A stretch of DNA of 64,000 nt from an uncultured Myxococcales bacterium (lineage in GTDB: Bacteria; Myxococcota_A; UBA9042; CAIXZC01): NCBI GenBank assembly GCA_903895725.1, contig CAITUV010000020.1, positions 1-64,000 of the forward strand. Direction: 5' to 3'. Position 1 is the first letter of the stretch. Each line of letters starts with the position of its first letter. The notes under the pieces are model-generated. The model was not told the DNA's origin. It saw nothing but the letters and a program-made list of their open reading frames with translations, and made no database searches. This document shows positions 8,571-17,971 of the stretch, one piece after another. Position numbers and translations under genes: made by a program.

Positions 8571-10593
8571 CGTTCTCCTTCGCGGTCAGTCGGAGGGAAG
8601 CCAGGCGGCGCTTTCCGCCAGCCCGCTCCCACCAGGCCATTCCTCCGTCGAATGCCATGGGTCCGCTCAGGAGCTCGACTGCCGGGGCCGACTGCCCCGA
8701 TGGCAGCACCCACCACTCAGCGCCCTTGCTGCGTCCCCGATACACGGCCATCCCCGCCAGGTCAAACGGCGGCGACACCGTAGCGAACCACGGACCGTCC
8801 CCCGCCCGCGTCATCCAGCGGCTCCCGCCCGCCCCCGACACGAGGAACCAGGGGGAATCGAGAAACGGACGGATCGTCAGCGGCCGCCCTCCGGCGGGGC
8901 GCTCCTTCCCCCCCGTCACCAGGAACCAGTCCGCCCCCCGTCGGGCCGCAAAATCGAACGTCCCGCCCGTGAGATCCTGCCAGATGAGGTGCGGAGGAAT
9001 CTCGTCGTACGGCTCCCCTTCCTTCGTCCCCGCCTTGTGGAGCCAGTACTTCCCCTGATCGAGGCAGACGGTGTCGGGCTCCCCCGTGGCCCCGCAGGCC
9101 ACCATGACCATTCGAGCGCAGCAGAACGCCGCCTTGGGATCGTCGCTCCGGAACGTGCAATCCTGGTCGCCGCTGCGCTCCCGCACCAGCACCCGGTCGT
9201 TCCCGCACCAGGTGAGCTGCTCCGCCCGGCCCGCGCGCTCGGCCGATTGCTCCTCCAGGTCGACGAGCAGGCGATCCCCACTGGGAGTGGAGGCCACCGC
9301 GGCCAGCTTCCGACCGTCCAGGGACGGCGTCAGCCGCGACAGGCCGTCGAACGGAGCCGACAACCGCCCTGCGAGCAGCAGTGCCTGCCTCCCGCCGGCC
9401 AGTCGAAGAAGCCCATACAGCCCCCCGCCCGACAGGAACCCCTCCCCCCACAACGAGTCGAAATCCTCGAGACCGGCAACTTCCGGGTACACGAAGGACT
9501 TCCCCTTGTGTCGTCCGGATGCCGAGACGGCCCCGGTCGGCGACACGTACACGGCGGACACGAGATCCCGAAGCAGAACCTCCTGGCCATCCACCACCAG
9601 GTGTGCCCCGGCATCGTCATGCCCCAGGTAGACCAGCCGGTTGTCCGGAGTCCAGACGACCGATTCGAGCACGCTGAAAGAGGCTTTGCGCTCGTCGTCC
9701 ACCACGAGGGCCTGCTGCTCTCCCTCCCGGATAACGAATGCCAGGTGGGTCCCGTCGGGGGAGAACGCCACCCAGTCGAGGTTACGCGTCGGGCCCCAGA
9801 CCTGCCCTCCGGAGTACACCATCAGCCCTTCCGACGTGGTCACAGCGAATGCGAGTCGCTGTGTGGCGGCCGACCAGGCCAGCATGGCCACCTGCTGGCC
9901 GCACCCCACCGCATCGGATCCCAGGTAGATGCACTCCTCGCGCTTGGAAGTGCCGATGAACAGAGGCAGTCGGCCTGCCACCAGGTGGTACCGGATGCCT
10001 CTGGCCTTCTGGACGGAGGCATCGGGGCCGGACGCGACGGACAGGGTCATGGGCAACCCCCGCTTCTCCTGGACCGACGGAGCGGCCGAGTAACGGAAGT
10101 AGCTCTGCCACTCCCCCCGGGCATCCCGGGCAGCCAGGACAGAACGGGAGCCGGCCCTGTACCCCCACTCCACGGGCGTGGGGGCGGCCAGAGCGGCCAA
10201 AGCATCCAGGTTGGGCATCGAGATGTCCAGGAAGGGGCCGGAGCTGGATTCTCCGAAGTAGACCGTGTGCTCGCCCCCGGTCCGACACCACCAGACCGGA
10301 CCGTCCGGAGTGAGGGAGACATGGCCGATCTCCTCGCAGTTGGCCTTGCGGTCCCCTGCGAACCAGAGCGTGTCCCCGTCCTCTCCGCGGGTCACAAACG
10401 CCACCGAAGCACCGTCCGCCGCAACCGCCGTCTCCACCACGGGATCGCCGGTCTCGGGCAGCTCGGCCAGCACGGTCGTGGCAACTTCTGCTGTTGCCGC
10501 CGCACCCTGCTCCGGCCCGGAGGCCGCCTTCTCGCCTGCTGCCTGCGCCCCGCCTGCTGCCAGAAACCCCAGCACGATCAAGAGCTCGCTCAT
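8554..10593 (-). CDS. Exported beta-propeller-like protein
   Basis: A 679-residue protein starting at ATG 10593 behind GGGGGTAGG. MSELLIVLGFLAAGGAQA is a signal peptide. The rest is a series of blades with WD40/PD40-like turns (VAFSPDGTHLAFVIREG; VVWTPDNRLVYLGHDDAGAH; TPSLDGRKLAAVASTPSG), consistent with a six- to eight-bladed propeller in the periplasm or outside the cell. No catalytic motif is apparent. A pair of cysteine clusters (CTFRSDDPKAAFCCARMVMVAC) may form disulfides. It lies 27 bp downstream of the giant Cys-rich lipoprotein gene and overlaps the next gene, so it is probably co-expressed with that lipoprotein and could be a partner. Function is unknown. Confidence 0.85.
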   Translation of the reverse strand: MSELLIVLGFLAAGGAQAAGEKAASGPEQGAAATAEVATTVLAELPETGDPVVETAVAADGASVAFVTRGEDGDTLWFAGDRKANCEEIGHVSLTPDGPVWWCRTGGEHTVYFGESSSGPFLDISMPNLDALAALAAPTPVEWGYRAGSRSVLAARDARGEWQSYFRYSAAPSVQEKRGLPMTLSVASGPDASVQKARGIRYHLVAGRLPLFIGTSKREECIYLGSDAVGCGQQVAMLAWSAATQRLAFAVTTSEGLMVYSGGQVWGPTRNLDWVAFSPDGTHLAFVIREGEQQALVVDDERKASFSVLESVVWTPDNRLVYLGHDDAGAHLVVDGQEVLLRDLVSAVYVSPTGAVSASGRHKGKSFVYPEVAGLEDFDSLWGEGFLSGGGLYGLLRLAGGRQALLLAGRLSAPFDGLSRLTPSLDGRKLAAVASTPSGDRLLVDLEEQSAERAGRAEQLTWCGNDRVLVRERSGDQDCTFRSDDPKAAFCCARMVMVACGATGEPDTVCLDQGKYWLHKAGTKEGEPYDEIPPHLIWQDLTGGTFDFAARRGADWFLVTGGKERPAGGRPLTIRPFLDSPWFLVSGAGGSRWMTRAGDGPWFATVSPPFDLAGMAVYRGRSKGAEWWVLPSGQSAPAVELLSGPMAFDGGMAWWERAGGKRRLASLRLTAKENDARDP

Positions 10594-10620
10594 CCTACCC
10601 CCTTGATTTCCCCTGAAGGC

Positions 10621-13600
10621 TCAGCTGCACCCCGCAACATACCGACTCATGCAGTTGTTCAGGCAGTTGTCGTCGTTGCTCTTGTTGCCGTCGTCGCACT
10701 CTTCCTCGCTGCCGTCCACCTTGCCGTTGCCGCACAGCGGGTTGTGCTTGCAGCAGACGGCCAGGTTGCCCTGCTCGTTGCAGCCGTAACCCGAGGGACA
10801 CGAAGGTCGGGACGATCCATAGTGGCAGTTATCCCCTTCGTCCTGGCCCAGATTTCCGGTGTGGATGGTGTAGTGCCCGGCGCCGCCGCCGTTTCGGCAG
10901 CGAATGGCACCAAGACCCATCTTGCCGCCCGTGCTGTAGCTCCACCCGTCGTTGCGCTGGGAATACTGGAGCTGGCTGCACAGCTCCCACCCGGACGGAC
11001 ACAGGGACTCATAGTCCTGCTCGCAGGTGGAGCCGTTGAAGCAGACGACCATCTGGCTGTTGGGGCTGGTGCTCAAGAGCTGCGCTCCCCCCTGGCAGCC
11101 GGAGAACTCCGACTTGCAGTCCGCGGAGCAGCCGTCGCTCGAGACGTTGTTGCCGTCGTCGCACTCCTCGGTCCCCTCCTTGACGCCGTTGCCGCAGCAG
11201 GGAGTGATGGGGACGTACACACACCCGGTGGCGGGCTCGCAGGTATCCGTGGTGCAAGGTTTGGCGTCGTTGCAGGTGATGGCGGCCCCCGGCTTGCAGG
11301 CTCCCCCTTCACATTTGTCGCCCGACGTGCAGGCGTTGGAATCATCGCACAACGCTGTATTGGGAGTGTGCTTGCACCCGGCAAGCGGCTCACACGAGTC
11401 GTCGGTGCAACCGTTCGAGTCGTCACACGAGACGGCGGGCCCCCCCTTGCACTGGCCGGCGGCGCACTGGTCGTCTCCGGTGCACTTGTTCCCATCGTCG
11501 CAGGCGGCCTGGAGCGGTGCGTGCTGGCATCCGAGCGCGGGATCGCACCAGTCCGATGTGCACGGGTTGGCATCGTCGCAGACCAGCGGCTGAGTCCCCT
11601 TGCACAGGCCGTTGGCGCAGACGTCGACCGCGGTGCACACCGTTCCGTCGTCGCAGCCGGCGGTGTTGGGGGGGAACTCGCAGCCGGCCTTGGGATTGCA
11701 CAGGTCGTCGGTGCAGGGGTTGCCGTCCTTGCAGGTCAGCGCCCCACCCCCGATGCACTTGCCCAGGTCACAGTGGTCGCCAAACGTGCACAGGTTGGCG
11801 TCGTCGCACGGAACCTGGTTCATCGTGTGAATGCAGCCGACCTGAGGATCGCACGAGTCGGTGGTGCACAGGTTGTCGTCATTGCAGTCGAGCACCCCCG
11901 AGCCGGCACACTTCCCGGCCTTGCACGTCCCTCCCGTGGTACAGAGGTTGTCGTCATCGCAGGGACTGGTGTTGAACGTGAACACGCACCCCTTGGTCGG
12001 GTCGCACGAGTCGTCGGTGCACGGGTTCGAGTCGTTGCACGCCACCTTGGCCCCGGCCTGGCACAGGCCGCCGCCGCACTTGTCTCCCGACGTGCACGGA
12101 TTGGCATCGTCGCACGGAGCCGTGTTGGGCTTGTGGTTGCATCCGGCCATGGGGACGCACCAGTCGTCGGTGCACGGGTTGCCGTCGCCGCATTCCAGTG
12201 CCGCCGCACCGACGCACATTCCGGCCGAGCAGTAGTCGCCCGTAGTGCACGGGTCGAGGTCGTCACAGGCACCCGAGCCGGCCAGGTGCTGGCAGCCGGT
12301 CACCGGATTGCACGAGTCCTCGGTGCAGGAGTTGCCGTCGTTGCAGTCCACGGGCTTGCCCGACTGGCAGGCACCGTCCTTGCACTTGTCGCCGACGGTG
12401 CACAGGCTCTTGTCGTCGCACGGAGCCGTATTCAACACGTAGTCGCACCCAGTGAGCGGGTGGCACGAGTCGGTGGTGCACAGATTGCCGTCGTTGCAGT
12501 CCACCGGTGCCCCGCCCGTGCAGGCTCCTCCCTGGCACTGGTCCCCGTCCGTGCACGCGTTCCCGTCGTTGCACGAAGAGCTGTTGGCCTTGAATACACA
12601 CCCCTTGCCCGGTTCACACGAGTCGGTCGTGCACGGATTGCCGTCGTCGCAGACCGCCGCCTGCCCCAGGCACTTGCCCTCCTGGCAGTCGTCCCCGACG
12701 GTGCACACGTCGCCATCGCTGCACGAGGCCCCCTCGTGTGCCGGAACCATGCCGCACTTGCCCGTATCGGGGTTGCAGGAGGAGGCCAGACAGAAGGCAT
12801 CCTTCCCCTCCGGCTCGGGGCAATCGATCGGTGTGCCTGCCTTGACGGAACAGAGGTACGGGAGCTTGCCCATGTCGCAGAACAGCGTTCCGTTGCACAG
12901 GTTGCCGTCCTCCAGGGCCGTGCAGTCGGCATCGGCCTCACACTCGCACGATACCGGGGTTCCCGCACACTTGCCGGCCAGGCAGTGGTCCCCCACGGTG
13001 CATGCCTCGCCATCGTCGCACAGCTCCTGGTTGTTCTGGAACGCACAGCCCCCGACCTCGGTGCAGGAATCGTCGGTACACGGGTTGTTGTCGTTGCAGA
13101 TCACCGGGGTCCCGGAGCAGATCCCCTGCTTGCACAGCTCCGCCACCGTGCACGGGTCGCCATCGGAGCACTCCACACCGTCCAGTGCCGTATGCTGGCA
13201 CCCCTGGCCCGGCACGCAGGAATCGTCGGTGCACGGATTTCCGTCGTCGCAGACCGACTCGTCCGTTTCCTCGTCGCAGTCGTCGTCGATGCCGTTGCAC
13301 TCCTCCTCGGCCGGCACCGGGGCGCTGCACTCGGTCAGCCCCTCCTTGGAGCAGGTCCGCAGACCATCGCACTGCCCGTTCTCGTTGGCCTCGTAACACG
13401 GTGTAGTCAGCCCCTGAAGAGTGGCGTAGGCCGTGCACCCGCAGAGGCCGTCCTCCCGCACGCATTGCTGGGAGGTGGCCCCGGAAACCAGGGTGACCGT
13501 CTGGCAGAGGTACCCCTGCGGACACGGATTGCCCGCGTCGCAGGGAGCTGCGCAGAAGCTGCCCTCCCCGGCGTAGACCGCGCACTGGAAGGAATCTGCG

Positions 13601-14073
13601 GCCGAGGACTTGCAGTCGGAATCGGCCGCGCACGGCAGGCAGAGCGACGGATACCGGCTGACGCACACGAAGGAGAGGTCCCGTCCCGCCCCGCCGAACT
13701 GCTCGCACGAGAAGCCTTCCGGGCACTCCTCCACGCACTCGCTCGTGCAGATGCGGTCGCCCAGGTGCAGGATGCAGAACCCCGACAGGCAGTCCGTGTT
13801 CTCCGCACAGGGATCGCCAAAGCAGCCCGGCCCCTCGCAGGGCTGCTCGACCTCCGGCGTCACGTCGGGGGCGATGTCGGGGGCCGCCACGTCCCAGCGC
13901 ACCTCCGGCAACAAGGCATCGGGTGGTGTGGAGGCGTCGGGAACCACGCTTCCGTCCGCCGTGGAGTCGGCCCCCTCGGGCACGTCCAGGGAAATGGACA
14001 CGCCACCCCCGGAGCAGCCGAGCAGACCCAGGATCCAGATGATGGTGACGAGACCCCTTGCGAAACGAACCAT
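10621..14073 (-). CDS. Giant Cys-rich repeat lipoprotein, paralogue 1
   Basis: 1150 residues. The signal peptide has lipobox LLGC near residue 20, followed by an Asp/Pro-rich linker. The shared family cassette spans about 75-250 (GCFGDPCAENTDCLSGFC, ECVEECPEGFSC, GSFCAAPC), then one MopE-like motif (CNGIDDDCDEETDE). About 24 half-repeats alternating CxDxNxCTDDSCxPxxGC and CxDxNxCTxGDxCxxGxC follow, interrupted after the fourth by a conserved spacer with DGNLCNGTLFCD. Two DUF4215-like motifs (CGNGxxxGxxECDDGN) flank a unique C-terminal domain around residues 975-1110. Cysteine spacing implies a rigid disulfide-bonded stalk on the cell surface. The ligand is unknown. A promoter at 14106-14134 and downstream genes at 27 bp suggest it heads an operon. 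Confidence 0.9.
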   Translation of the reverse strand: MVRFARGLVTIIWILGLLGCSGGGVSISLDVPEGADSTADGSVVPDASTPPDALLPEVRWDVAAPDIAPDVTPEVEQPCEGPGCFGDPCAENTDCLSGFCILHLGDRICTSECVEECPEGFSCEQFGGAGRDLSFVCVSRYPSLCLPCAADSDCKSSAADSFQCAVYAGEGSFCAAPCDAGNPCPQGYLCQTVTLVSGATSQQCVREDGLCGCTAYATLQGLTTPCYEANENGQCDGLRTCSKEGLTECSAPVPAEEECNGIDDDCDEETDESVCDDGNPCTDDSCVPGQGCQHTALDGVECSDGDPCTVAELCKQGICSGTPVICNDNNPCTDDSCTEVGGCAFQNNQELCDDGEACTVGDHCLAGKCAGTPVSCECEADADCTALEDGNLCNGTLFCDMGKLPYLCSVKAGTPIDCPEPEGKDAFCLASSCNPDTGKCGMVPAHEGASCSDGDVCTVGDDCQEGKCLGQAAVCDDGNPCTTDSCEPGKGCVFKANSSSCNDGNACTDGDQCQGGACTGGAPVDCNDGNLCTTDSCHPLTGCDYVLNTAPCDDKSLCTVGDKCKDGACQSGKPVDCNDGNSCTEDSCNPVTGCQHLAGSGACDDLDPCTTGDYCSAGMCVGAAALECGDGNPCTDDWCVPMAGCNHKPNTAPCDDANPCTSGDKCGGGLCQAGAKVACNDSNPCTDDSCDPTKGCVFTFNTSPCDDDNLCTTGGTCKAGKCAGSGVLDCNDDNLCTTDSCDPQVGCIHTMNQVPCDDANLCTFGDHCDLGKCIGGGALTCKDGNPCTDDLCNPKAGCEFPPNTAGCDDGTVCTAVDVCANGLCKGTQPLVCDDANPCTSDWCDPALGCQHAPLQAACDDGNKCTGDDQCAAGQCKGGPAVSCDDSNGCTDDSCEPLAGCKHTPNTALCDDSNACTSGDKCEGGACKPGAAITCNDAKPCTTDTCEPATGCVYVPITPCCGNGVKEGTEECDDGNNVSSDGCSADCKSEFSGCQGGAQLLSTSPNSQMVVCFNGSTCEQDYESLCPSGWELCSQLQYSQRNDGWSYSTGGKMGLGAIRCRNGGGAGHYTIHTGNLGQDEGDNCHYGSSRPSCPSGYGCNEQGNLAVCCKHNPLCGNGKVDGSEEECDDGNKSNDDNCLNNCMSRYVAGCS

Positions 14074-14105
14074 GGCACCCCCCGTCGGACGTTCGACCCC
14101 GCCAT

Positions 14106-14134
14106 CTTACCCGCCCCGATGCCAAGCGTAAAGC
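14106..14134 (-). promoter_or_regulatory. Predicted promoter for Cys-rich lipoprotein 1
   Basis: On the minus strand TTTACG (14134-14129), 17 bp, TAAGAT (14111-14106). Transcription would start near 14099, 26 nt before ATG 14073. The -35 abuts the truncated repeat copy at 14136. Confidence 0.4.
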
Positions 14135-14135
14135 C

Positions 14136-14215
14136 CGCCGGTCAAAAGCCCCCCCTCGTCCCCCCCCCGTCCTATGCCTTCCATACGTCCTATCCGTCCT
14201 ATGCGTCCTATTCTT
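14136..14215 (+). repeat. Composite intergenic repeat, copy 1 (5'-truncated)
   Basis: Only the right part of the element remains: the core end (CGGTCAAAAGCCCCCCCT) and six to seven 9-bp units (GTCCTATGC, CTTCCATAC, GTCCTATCC, GTCCTATGC, GTCCTATTC). It lies between divergently transcribed genes. The left array and most of the core present in copies 3-5 are missing. Confidence 0.85.
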
Positions 14216-14280
14216 CTTCCCCCCGCGGTCCGGCGCGTGCTATAGGGATGGATCAGGCCGTGCACCACCGGAGGTGGATC

Positions 14281-15807
14281 GTGACCGTGCGCCACATGCT
14301 TCTTCGTCTGTCGATTTCCGTGCTGCTCCTCGTTCCGTCCGTTGCCCTGGCGGGCGGGTTCGAGTTCCCGACCAACGGAACCGTGGCTCTGGCTCGGGGT
14401 GGAGCTTACACCGCCCGGGCCGACGACCTGGTCAGCATCGAGCTGAACCCCGCCGGGCTTCTCAAGCTCGAGGGAATCCGCTTCTATATCGGAAACAATA
14501 CGTCGATCAATCAGCTGGACTTCTCCGGGTACTACGCGGATGGGACGAAGGCTCCGGGCGTCTCGGACGAGGCGGGACCGATGTGGCTTGCCCCGTTCGT
14601 GGCACTCTCTTCCAATTTCGGATTGGAGGACTGGAACTTCGGGCTGGCGGTCTATGGGCCGAGCGCCAACGGCCTGTCCCACTTCCCGGTCACCGTGGAC
14701 CCCGCCTCCAAGACCTCTTATCCGCACTGCGCCGATACCGACCAGAAGCACTGCCCCCCCCACTACTACATGCTCCTGGACAAGAATGTGCTTCTTGCCT
14801 TCTATACGGTCTCTGCCGCGTACGGTCGCCGCGACAAGTGGGGGGTGGGACTGAGCCTCTCCTGGGTCGACCTCCTGTCGGCCCGCTTCTCGATGATGGT
14901 CAACGGGTGGTTCATGGACAAGGCGTTCGATGAGGCGGACGCGGGCAAGACCTACCCCGAGTACGACGTCCAGGCCGATATCAAGGTGAGCGACCACGTG
15001 GGGGTCACCGCCACTCTGGGAGCCTGGTTCCGCCCGCTGGACTTCCTGGAGGTCGGTGCCTCGTTCCGCGGCCCCTCGGTCAGTTTCGACGCCAGCGGCA
15101 CGACCCGCCTCACGTTCCAGAGCCCCACCATGGACAACATCGCCTCGGGCGAAGAGGGGCTCAAGTCGTTCAACAGCGCCGGCCAGATGACCGACTCCAT
15201 CCCCACCACCTTCAAATTTGCCTACCCCATGACGGGGCGACTCGGAGTCCGCTACTTCCACGAGGTCGGCTCGGAGCAGGATCGGCGGGAGCTGTTCGAC
15301 GTGGAGCTGGATGTCGTGTGGGAGGGGTGGTCCGCTCTGGACAGCTACGACGTGCAGCTCGACGGCTACATGAAAATGGTTGGCAGCGGCGTGGTCACCG
15401 CCAGCGAGCTGCCGTTCCAGCCGGTCAAGATCCCGAAGGAATACGAGGACACCTGGAGCCTTCGGTTGGGGGGGCAGGCCTCGCCGCTGCGCTGGCTGAC
15501 GGTGCATGCCGGGGCCTACGTGGAGACTGGAGCGGTTCCGGAGGGCAACACGAACCTCGACTTCACCAGCTTCGACCGCCTCGGTGCCTCGGGCGGATTG
15601 TCCTTCGACTGGCGCAACTGGCGTCTGAGCCTGGCCTACTCGCACATCTTCCAGGCGGACCGGACCGTGTCCGCCGAGGATACGGCCGTGTACAAGCAGT
15701 ACCCCGTCCAGGAGACGTCGCCCCAGGTCGACTGGGTCAAGGTGGGAGCCGGGACGTTCTCCTCCAGCTTCGACATCGTCTCGGCTGCCGTGTCCGCAGG
15801 GTTCTGA
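14281..15807 (+). CDS. FadL/OmpP1-family outer membrane transport protein
   Basis: 508 residues from GTG 14281, chosen because GGAGGTG ends six bases upstream; ATG 14296 is the alternative. The signal peptide ends LVPSVALA, leaving GGFEFP at the mature N-terminus. The FadL hallmark NPAGL occurs about 60 residues in, after ALARGGAYTARADD. The remainder is a long series of amphipathic strands ending in AAVSAGF, with the terminal Phe expected for a 14-strand barrel. FadL homologues pass long-chain fatty acids or other hydrophobic compounds across the outer membrane; the substrate cannot be told here. It converges on the pseudokinase gene with only 4 bp between the stop codons. Confidence 0.92.
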   Translation: MTVRHMLLRLSISVLLLVPSVALAGGFEFPTNGTVALARGGAYTARADDLVSIELNPAGLLKLEGIRFYIGNNTSINQLDFSGYYADGTKAPGVSDEAGPMWLAPFVALSSNFGLEDWNFGLAVYGPSANGLSHFPVTVDPASKTSYPHCADTDQKHCPPHYYMLLDKNVLLAFYTVSAAYGRRDKWGVGLSLSWVDLLSARFSMMVNGWFMDKAFDEADAGKTYPEYDVQADIKVSDHVGVTATLGAWFRPLDFLEVGASFRGPSVSFDASGTTRLTFQSPTMDNIASGEEGLKSFNSAGQMTDSIPTTFKFAYPMTGRLGVRYFHEVGSEQDRRELFDVELDVVWEGWSALDSYDVQLDGYMKMVGSGVVTASELPFQPVKIPKEYEDTWSLRLGGQASPLRWLTVHAGAYVETGAVPEGNTNLDFTSFDRLGASGGLSFDWRNWRLSLAYSHIFQADRTVSAEDTAVYKQYPVQETSPQVDWVKVGAGTFSSSFDIVSAAVSAGF

Positions 15808-15811
15808 TCCT

Positions 15812-17353
15812 CTACAGCGGAAACTCCTCGATGATACGTCCGGTCGCGTCCTCGGCGACCAGCATGCGGGCGAGCCCGTCGGCATCGTAGAGGACCAGGT
15901 ACCGCTGGATGTCATCCGGATTCGGCGAGGCCTGGAGGTCGATGCTGGCGAGGCGGTTTCGAGCGGTGAACCGGAACAGCACGGTCTGCTTGCCCTGCAC
16001 GAGCCCCTTAATCTTGTAAGGGGGCAGCACGGGGGGCTCGAACCGGAGGTCTGCGTTGAGCGGAATCCCCCGGGCTTCCATGACCTTCTTGAGATGAGCG
16101 GGGATGCCCTCAAAAAGGGAGCGCTCGGTCGGATGGCCCGCGTTCTCTCCGTCCCACACGACCTCGTGGTGAGTCATTCCGTCGCCGTCCGGTTGAGCCT
16201 GCCCCTCGGAGGCCCGCTCTTCCGTACCGTTCATCCCGGGAAGCCGGCCGATGAGAAAGACAGCGGCCGCTGCGGCAACCAGCAATGCCATGAGCAGCGG
16301 GAGACGGCTCTTGCCCGGCTCCTTGAGCTCCCGCTTTTCCCGGAGTCGGTCGAGCTGCCCGAGGAGCACCTGCTTCTCCACCTCGGCCACCTCGGGCTCG
16401 GGGGGGGCCGACAGCTCCTCCTCCGCAGCATCGCCGCCCGTGTGAATCGCCAGGATGCCCGCATACCGGCTCGAGTAGGGGCGCTCCGGGTGCTTGAGAA
16501 TGAGCTCCGCCATGGCCTCCCTCGGGCCGCGAACCGAGAGCAGACGGCCACGAAGCTCGGACGGCGTCCTCGGCCGCCGTGCCGGATCCCGGGACAGACA
16601 GTCGGACAGAAGCTCCGCCAGCCCGACGGGAGCCTCCGCCAGCCGCTCGTCCAGCGGAAGGAACTGGTCGTTGAGCATCCGGTTGTACACTTCGAGCGAC
16701 ATCCCGGCCCCAAAAGCGGATTCCCCGCACATCAGCCGATACACCAGCGCTGCGGACTGGTACACGTCGGAACCGGGAGTGCACGCCTGCCCCCGCAACA
16801 GCTCGGGGGGCACCAGGTCCGGCTCGCAGAAGAGACGCTGCAGCAGAGAGCCCGATTGCGACGGATCGCGAACCAGCAACGGCTCCACGACCGAAACCAG
16901 CCCGGCCTCCGGCAGCACGACGCGTCCGCGGCGGTCCAGCATCAGCCGCTCCGGATGGCAAAGGCAGTAGGGCAGCCGCTTTTCCGCCAGCGGCCCCAGG
17001 GAGATGAGAAGCTGCTCCCAGAACGAGAGCACGCGCCCGGGCGACATCATCCCGGACGTCAGCAGCTCCGAGAGAAACACGCCCGAAGGATCGGCCGTGA
17101 CCATCTCCGCAATGCCCGACTCCTTGACGGTCCAGCCCCGAAGTCGCGGGATGCTCGGGGCATCGATTGCCCCCAGCGCCTCCCCGAGCGAACGCAGCCG
17201 CTCCAGCTCCTTTTCATCCGGCCGGCCGGGAGTCGAGGCCAGTTGAAAGACCAGGATTCGGTCCGTCCCCCTGGACGTCCCCGAAAACAGCCGCTCCCCG
17301 CGCTCCCGGCGCAGCAATCTGTCGATTCGGATCTGAAGCTCTTCTCGGCCCAC
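15812..17353 (-). CDS. Membrane-anchored Hanks-type pseudokinase
   Basis: 513 residues from GTG 17353 (GGGGGA upstream). Residues 20-280 keep the Ser/Thr kinase C-lobe skeleton: SDVYQSAALVYRLMCGESAF (compare DVYxLGxxLYxLLTG) and CLSRDPARRPRTPSELR. The catalytic residues are gone. The VAIK lysine is Gln in VFQL, the HRD loop reads CLCHPERLMLD (130-140) and DFG is replaced by PEAG (148-151). A transmembrane helix spans about 351-368 and a 140-residue extracytoplasmic domain follows. A role as a phosphorylation-independent scaffold or receptor is inferred. Complete loss of the motifs argues against an active kinase. Confidence 0.85.
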   Translation of the reverse strand: MGREELQIRIDRLLRRERGERLFSGTSRGTDRILVFQLASTPGRPDEKELERLRSLGEALGAIDAPSIPRLRGWTVKESGIAEMVTADPSGVFLSELLTSGMMSPGRVLSFWEQLLISLGPLAEKRLPYCLCHPERLMLDRRGRVVLPEAGLVSVVEPLLVRDPSQSGSLLQRLFCEPDLVPPELLRGQACTPGSDVYQSAALVYRLMCGESAFGAGMSLEVYNRMLNDQFLPLDERLAEAPVGLAELLSDCLSRDPARRPRTPSELRGRLLSVRGPREAMAELILKHPERPYSSRYAGILAIHTGGDAAEEELSAPPEPEVAEVEKQVLLGQLDRLREKRELKEPGKSRLPLLMALLVAAAAAVFLIGRLPGMNGTEERASEGQAQPDGDGMTHHEVVWDGENAGHPTERSLFEGIPAHLKKVMEARGIPLNADLRFEPPVLPPYKIKGLVQGKQTVLFRFTARNRLASIDLQASPNPDDIQRYLVLYDADGLARMLVAEDATGRIIEEFPL

Positions 17354-17380
17354 GGTTCCCCCGATGACCCACCGTCCTCA

Positions 17381-17408
17381 ATCATAGCGGGTTTCAGTTC
17401 CGGTGCAA
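17381..17408 (-). promoter_or_regulatory. Predicted promoter for the pseudokinase gene
   Basis: On the minus strand TTGCAC (17408-17403), 16 bp, TATGAT (17386-17381), five of six matches at -10. Start codon GTG 17353 lies about 20 nt after the predicted transcription start. Confidence 0.5.
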
Positions 17409-17516
17409 CAAGGCGGGGCCGCGACCTGTAACCTTTCGCCCGCACGGCGCCTCTTCTAGGGTGACGGGGGGCCGGACCGGACCTTGCCGGCGACCGTCTG
17501 AGACAAGGGGACTGCC

Positions 17517-17726
17517 ATGCCGATGTATGATTTCTACTGTAGCCGATGCGAGCAGAAGTTCGAGGAGCTCGTTTCCCGGGACCAGCAGGACGTGCCCTGC
17601 CCGAAGTGCCATGGAACCGATACCCGCCGGCTGATGTCGCGCTTCTCCTCCATCTCGGGTGCCGCCGCCGGGGCCGGTACCTCGTTCCTCCCCCGCAGCA
17701 GCGGCGGCTGCAACCCGGGTGGGTGA
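17517..17726 (+). CDS. FmdB-like zinc-ribbon protein
   Basis: A 69-residue protein with two CxxC knuckles (CSRC at 8-11, CPKC at 28-31) in the arrangement of the FmdB/CxxC_CxxC_SSSS family: MPMYDFYCSRC, a short strand, then a second knuckle and a low-complexity Ser/Gly tail. The family binds one zinc. It is often annotated as a putative regulatory protein, but the function is unproven. AAGGGG precedes the ATG. It diverges from the pseudokinase gene. A G/C stem (17743-17748 with 17752-17757) lies 16 bp past the stop but lacks a T-tract. Confidence 0.9.
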   Translation: MPMYDFYCSRCEQKFEELVSRDQQDVPCPKCHGTDTRRLMSRFSSISGAAAGAGTSFLPRSSGGCNPGG

Positions 17727-17770
17727 GGGATCTGATCCCCGGCCCCCCGGTGGGGGGAGAGAAGGAGAAG

Positions 17771-17917
17771 AATAGGACGTATAGGACCTATAGGACGAAT
17801 GGAAGGCATGGGACGGGGAGGGAATGCGGGGGGGCGTTTGACTAGCGGCCGGTGAAGCTACTCGGCTGTTCATGCTAGGAAGCCAATCCTGCAATAGGGG
17901 TCGTTCTTCCTCGGGGG
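17771..17917 (-). repeat. Composite intergenic repeat, copy 2 (inverted, one array only)
   Basis: Read on the minus strand it matches the core of copies 3 and 4 (GAGGAAGAAC, CCCCTATTGC, GATTGGCTTCCTAGCATGAA, GCCGAGTAGC, CTAGTCAAAC), followed by about five 9-bp units (GTCCCATGC, CTTCCATTC, GTCCTATAG, GTCCTATAC, GTCCTATTC). The array that should precede the core is missing. It fills the gap between the FmdB-like gene and the lipoprotein at 17972. Confidence 0.9.
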
Positions 17918-17971
17918 CGCACTGGCCCTTCCCGGAGCGAGGAGGTATGCTTCGGCGCAGGAGGGAGGCCC

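Noticed and set aside
8431..14280. Plus-strand open frame of about 1950 codons fused in frame to the FadL-type gene
   Set aside because: It lies opposite four convincing minus-strand genes, has low-complexity Ala/Val/Arg composition and no domain. High GC and Cys/Asp/Gly codon bias keep the antisense frame open. Only the part from 14281 is real.
17743..17757. Hairpin CCCCCC-GGT-GGGGGG after the FmdB-like gene as a rho-independent terminator
   Set aside because: No T-tract follows and homopolymer G/C pairing occurs often by chance at this GC content.
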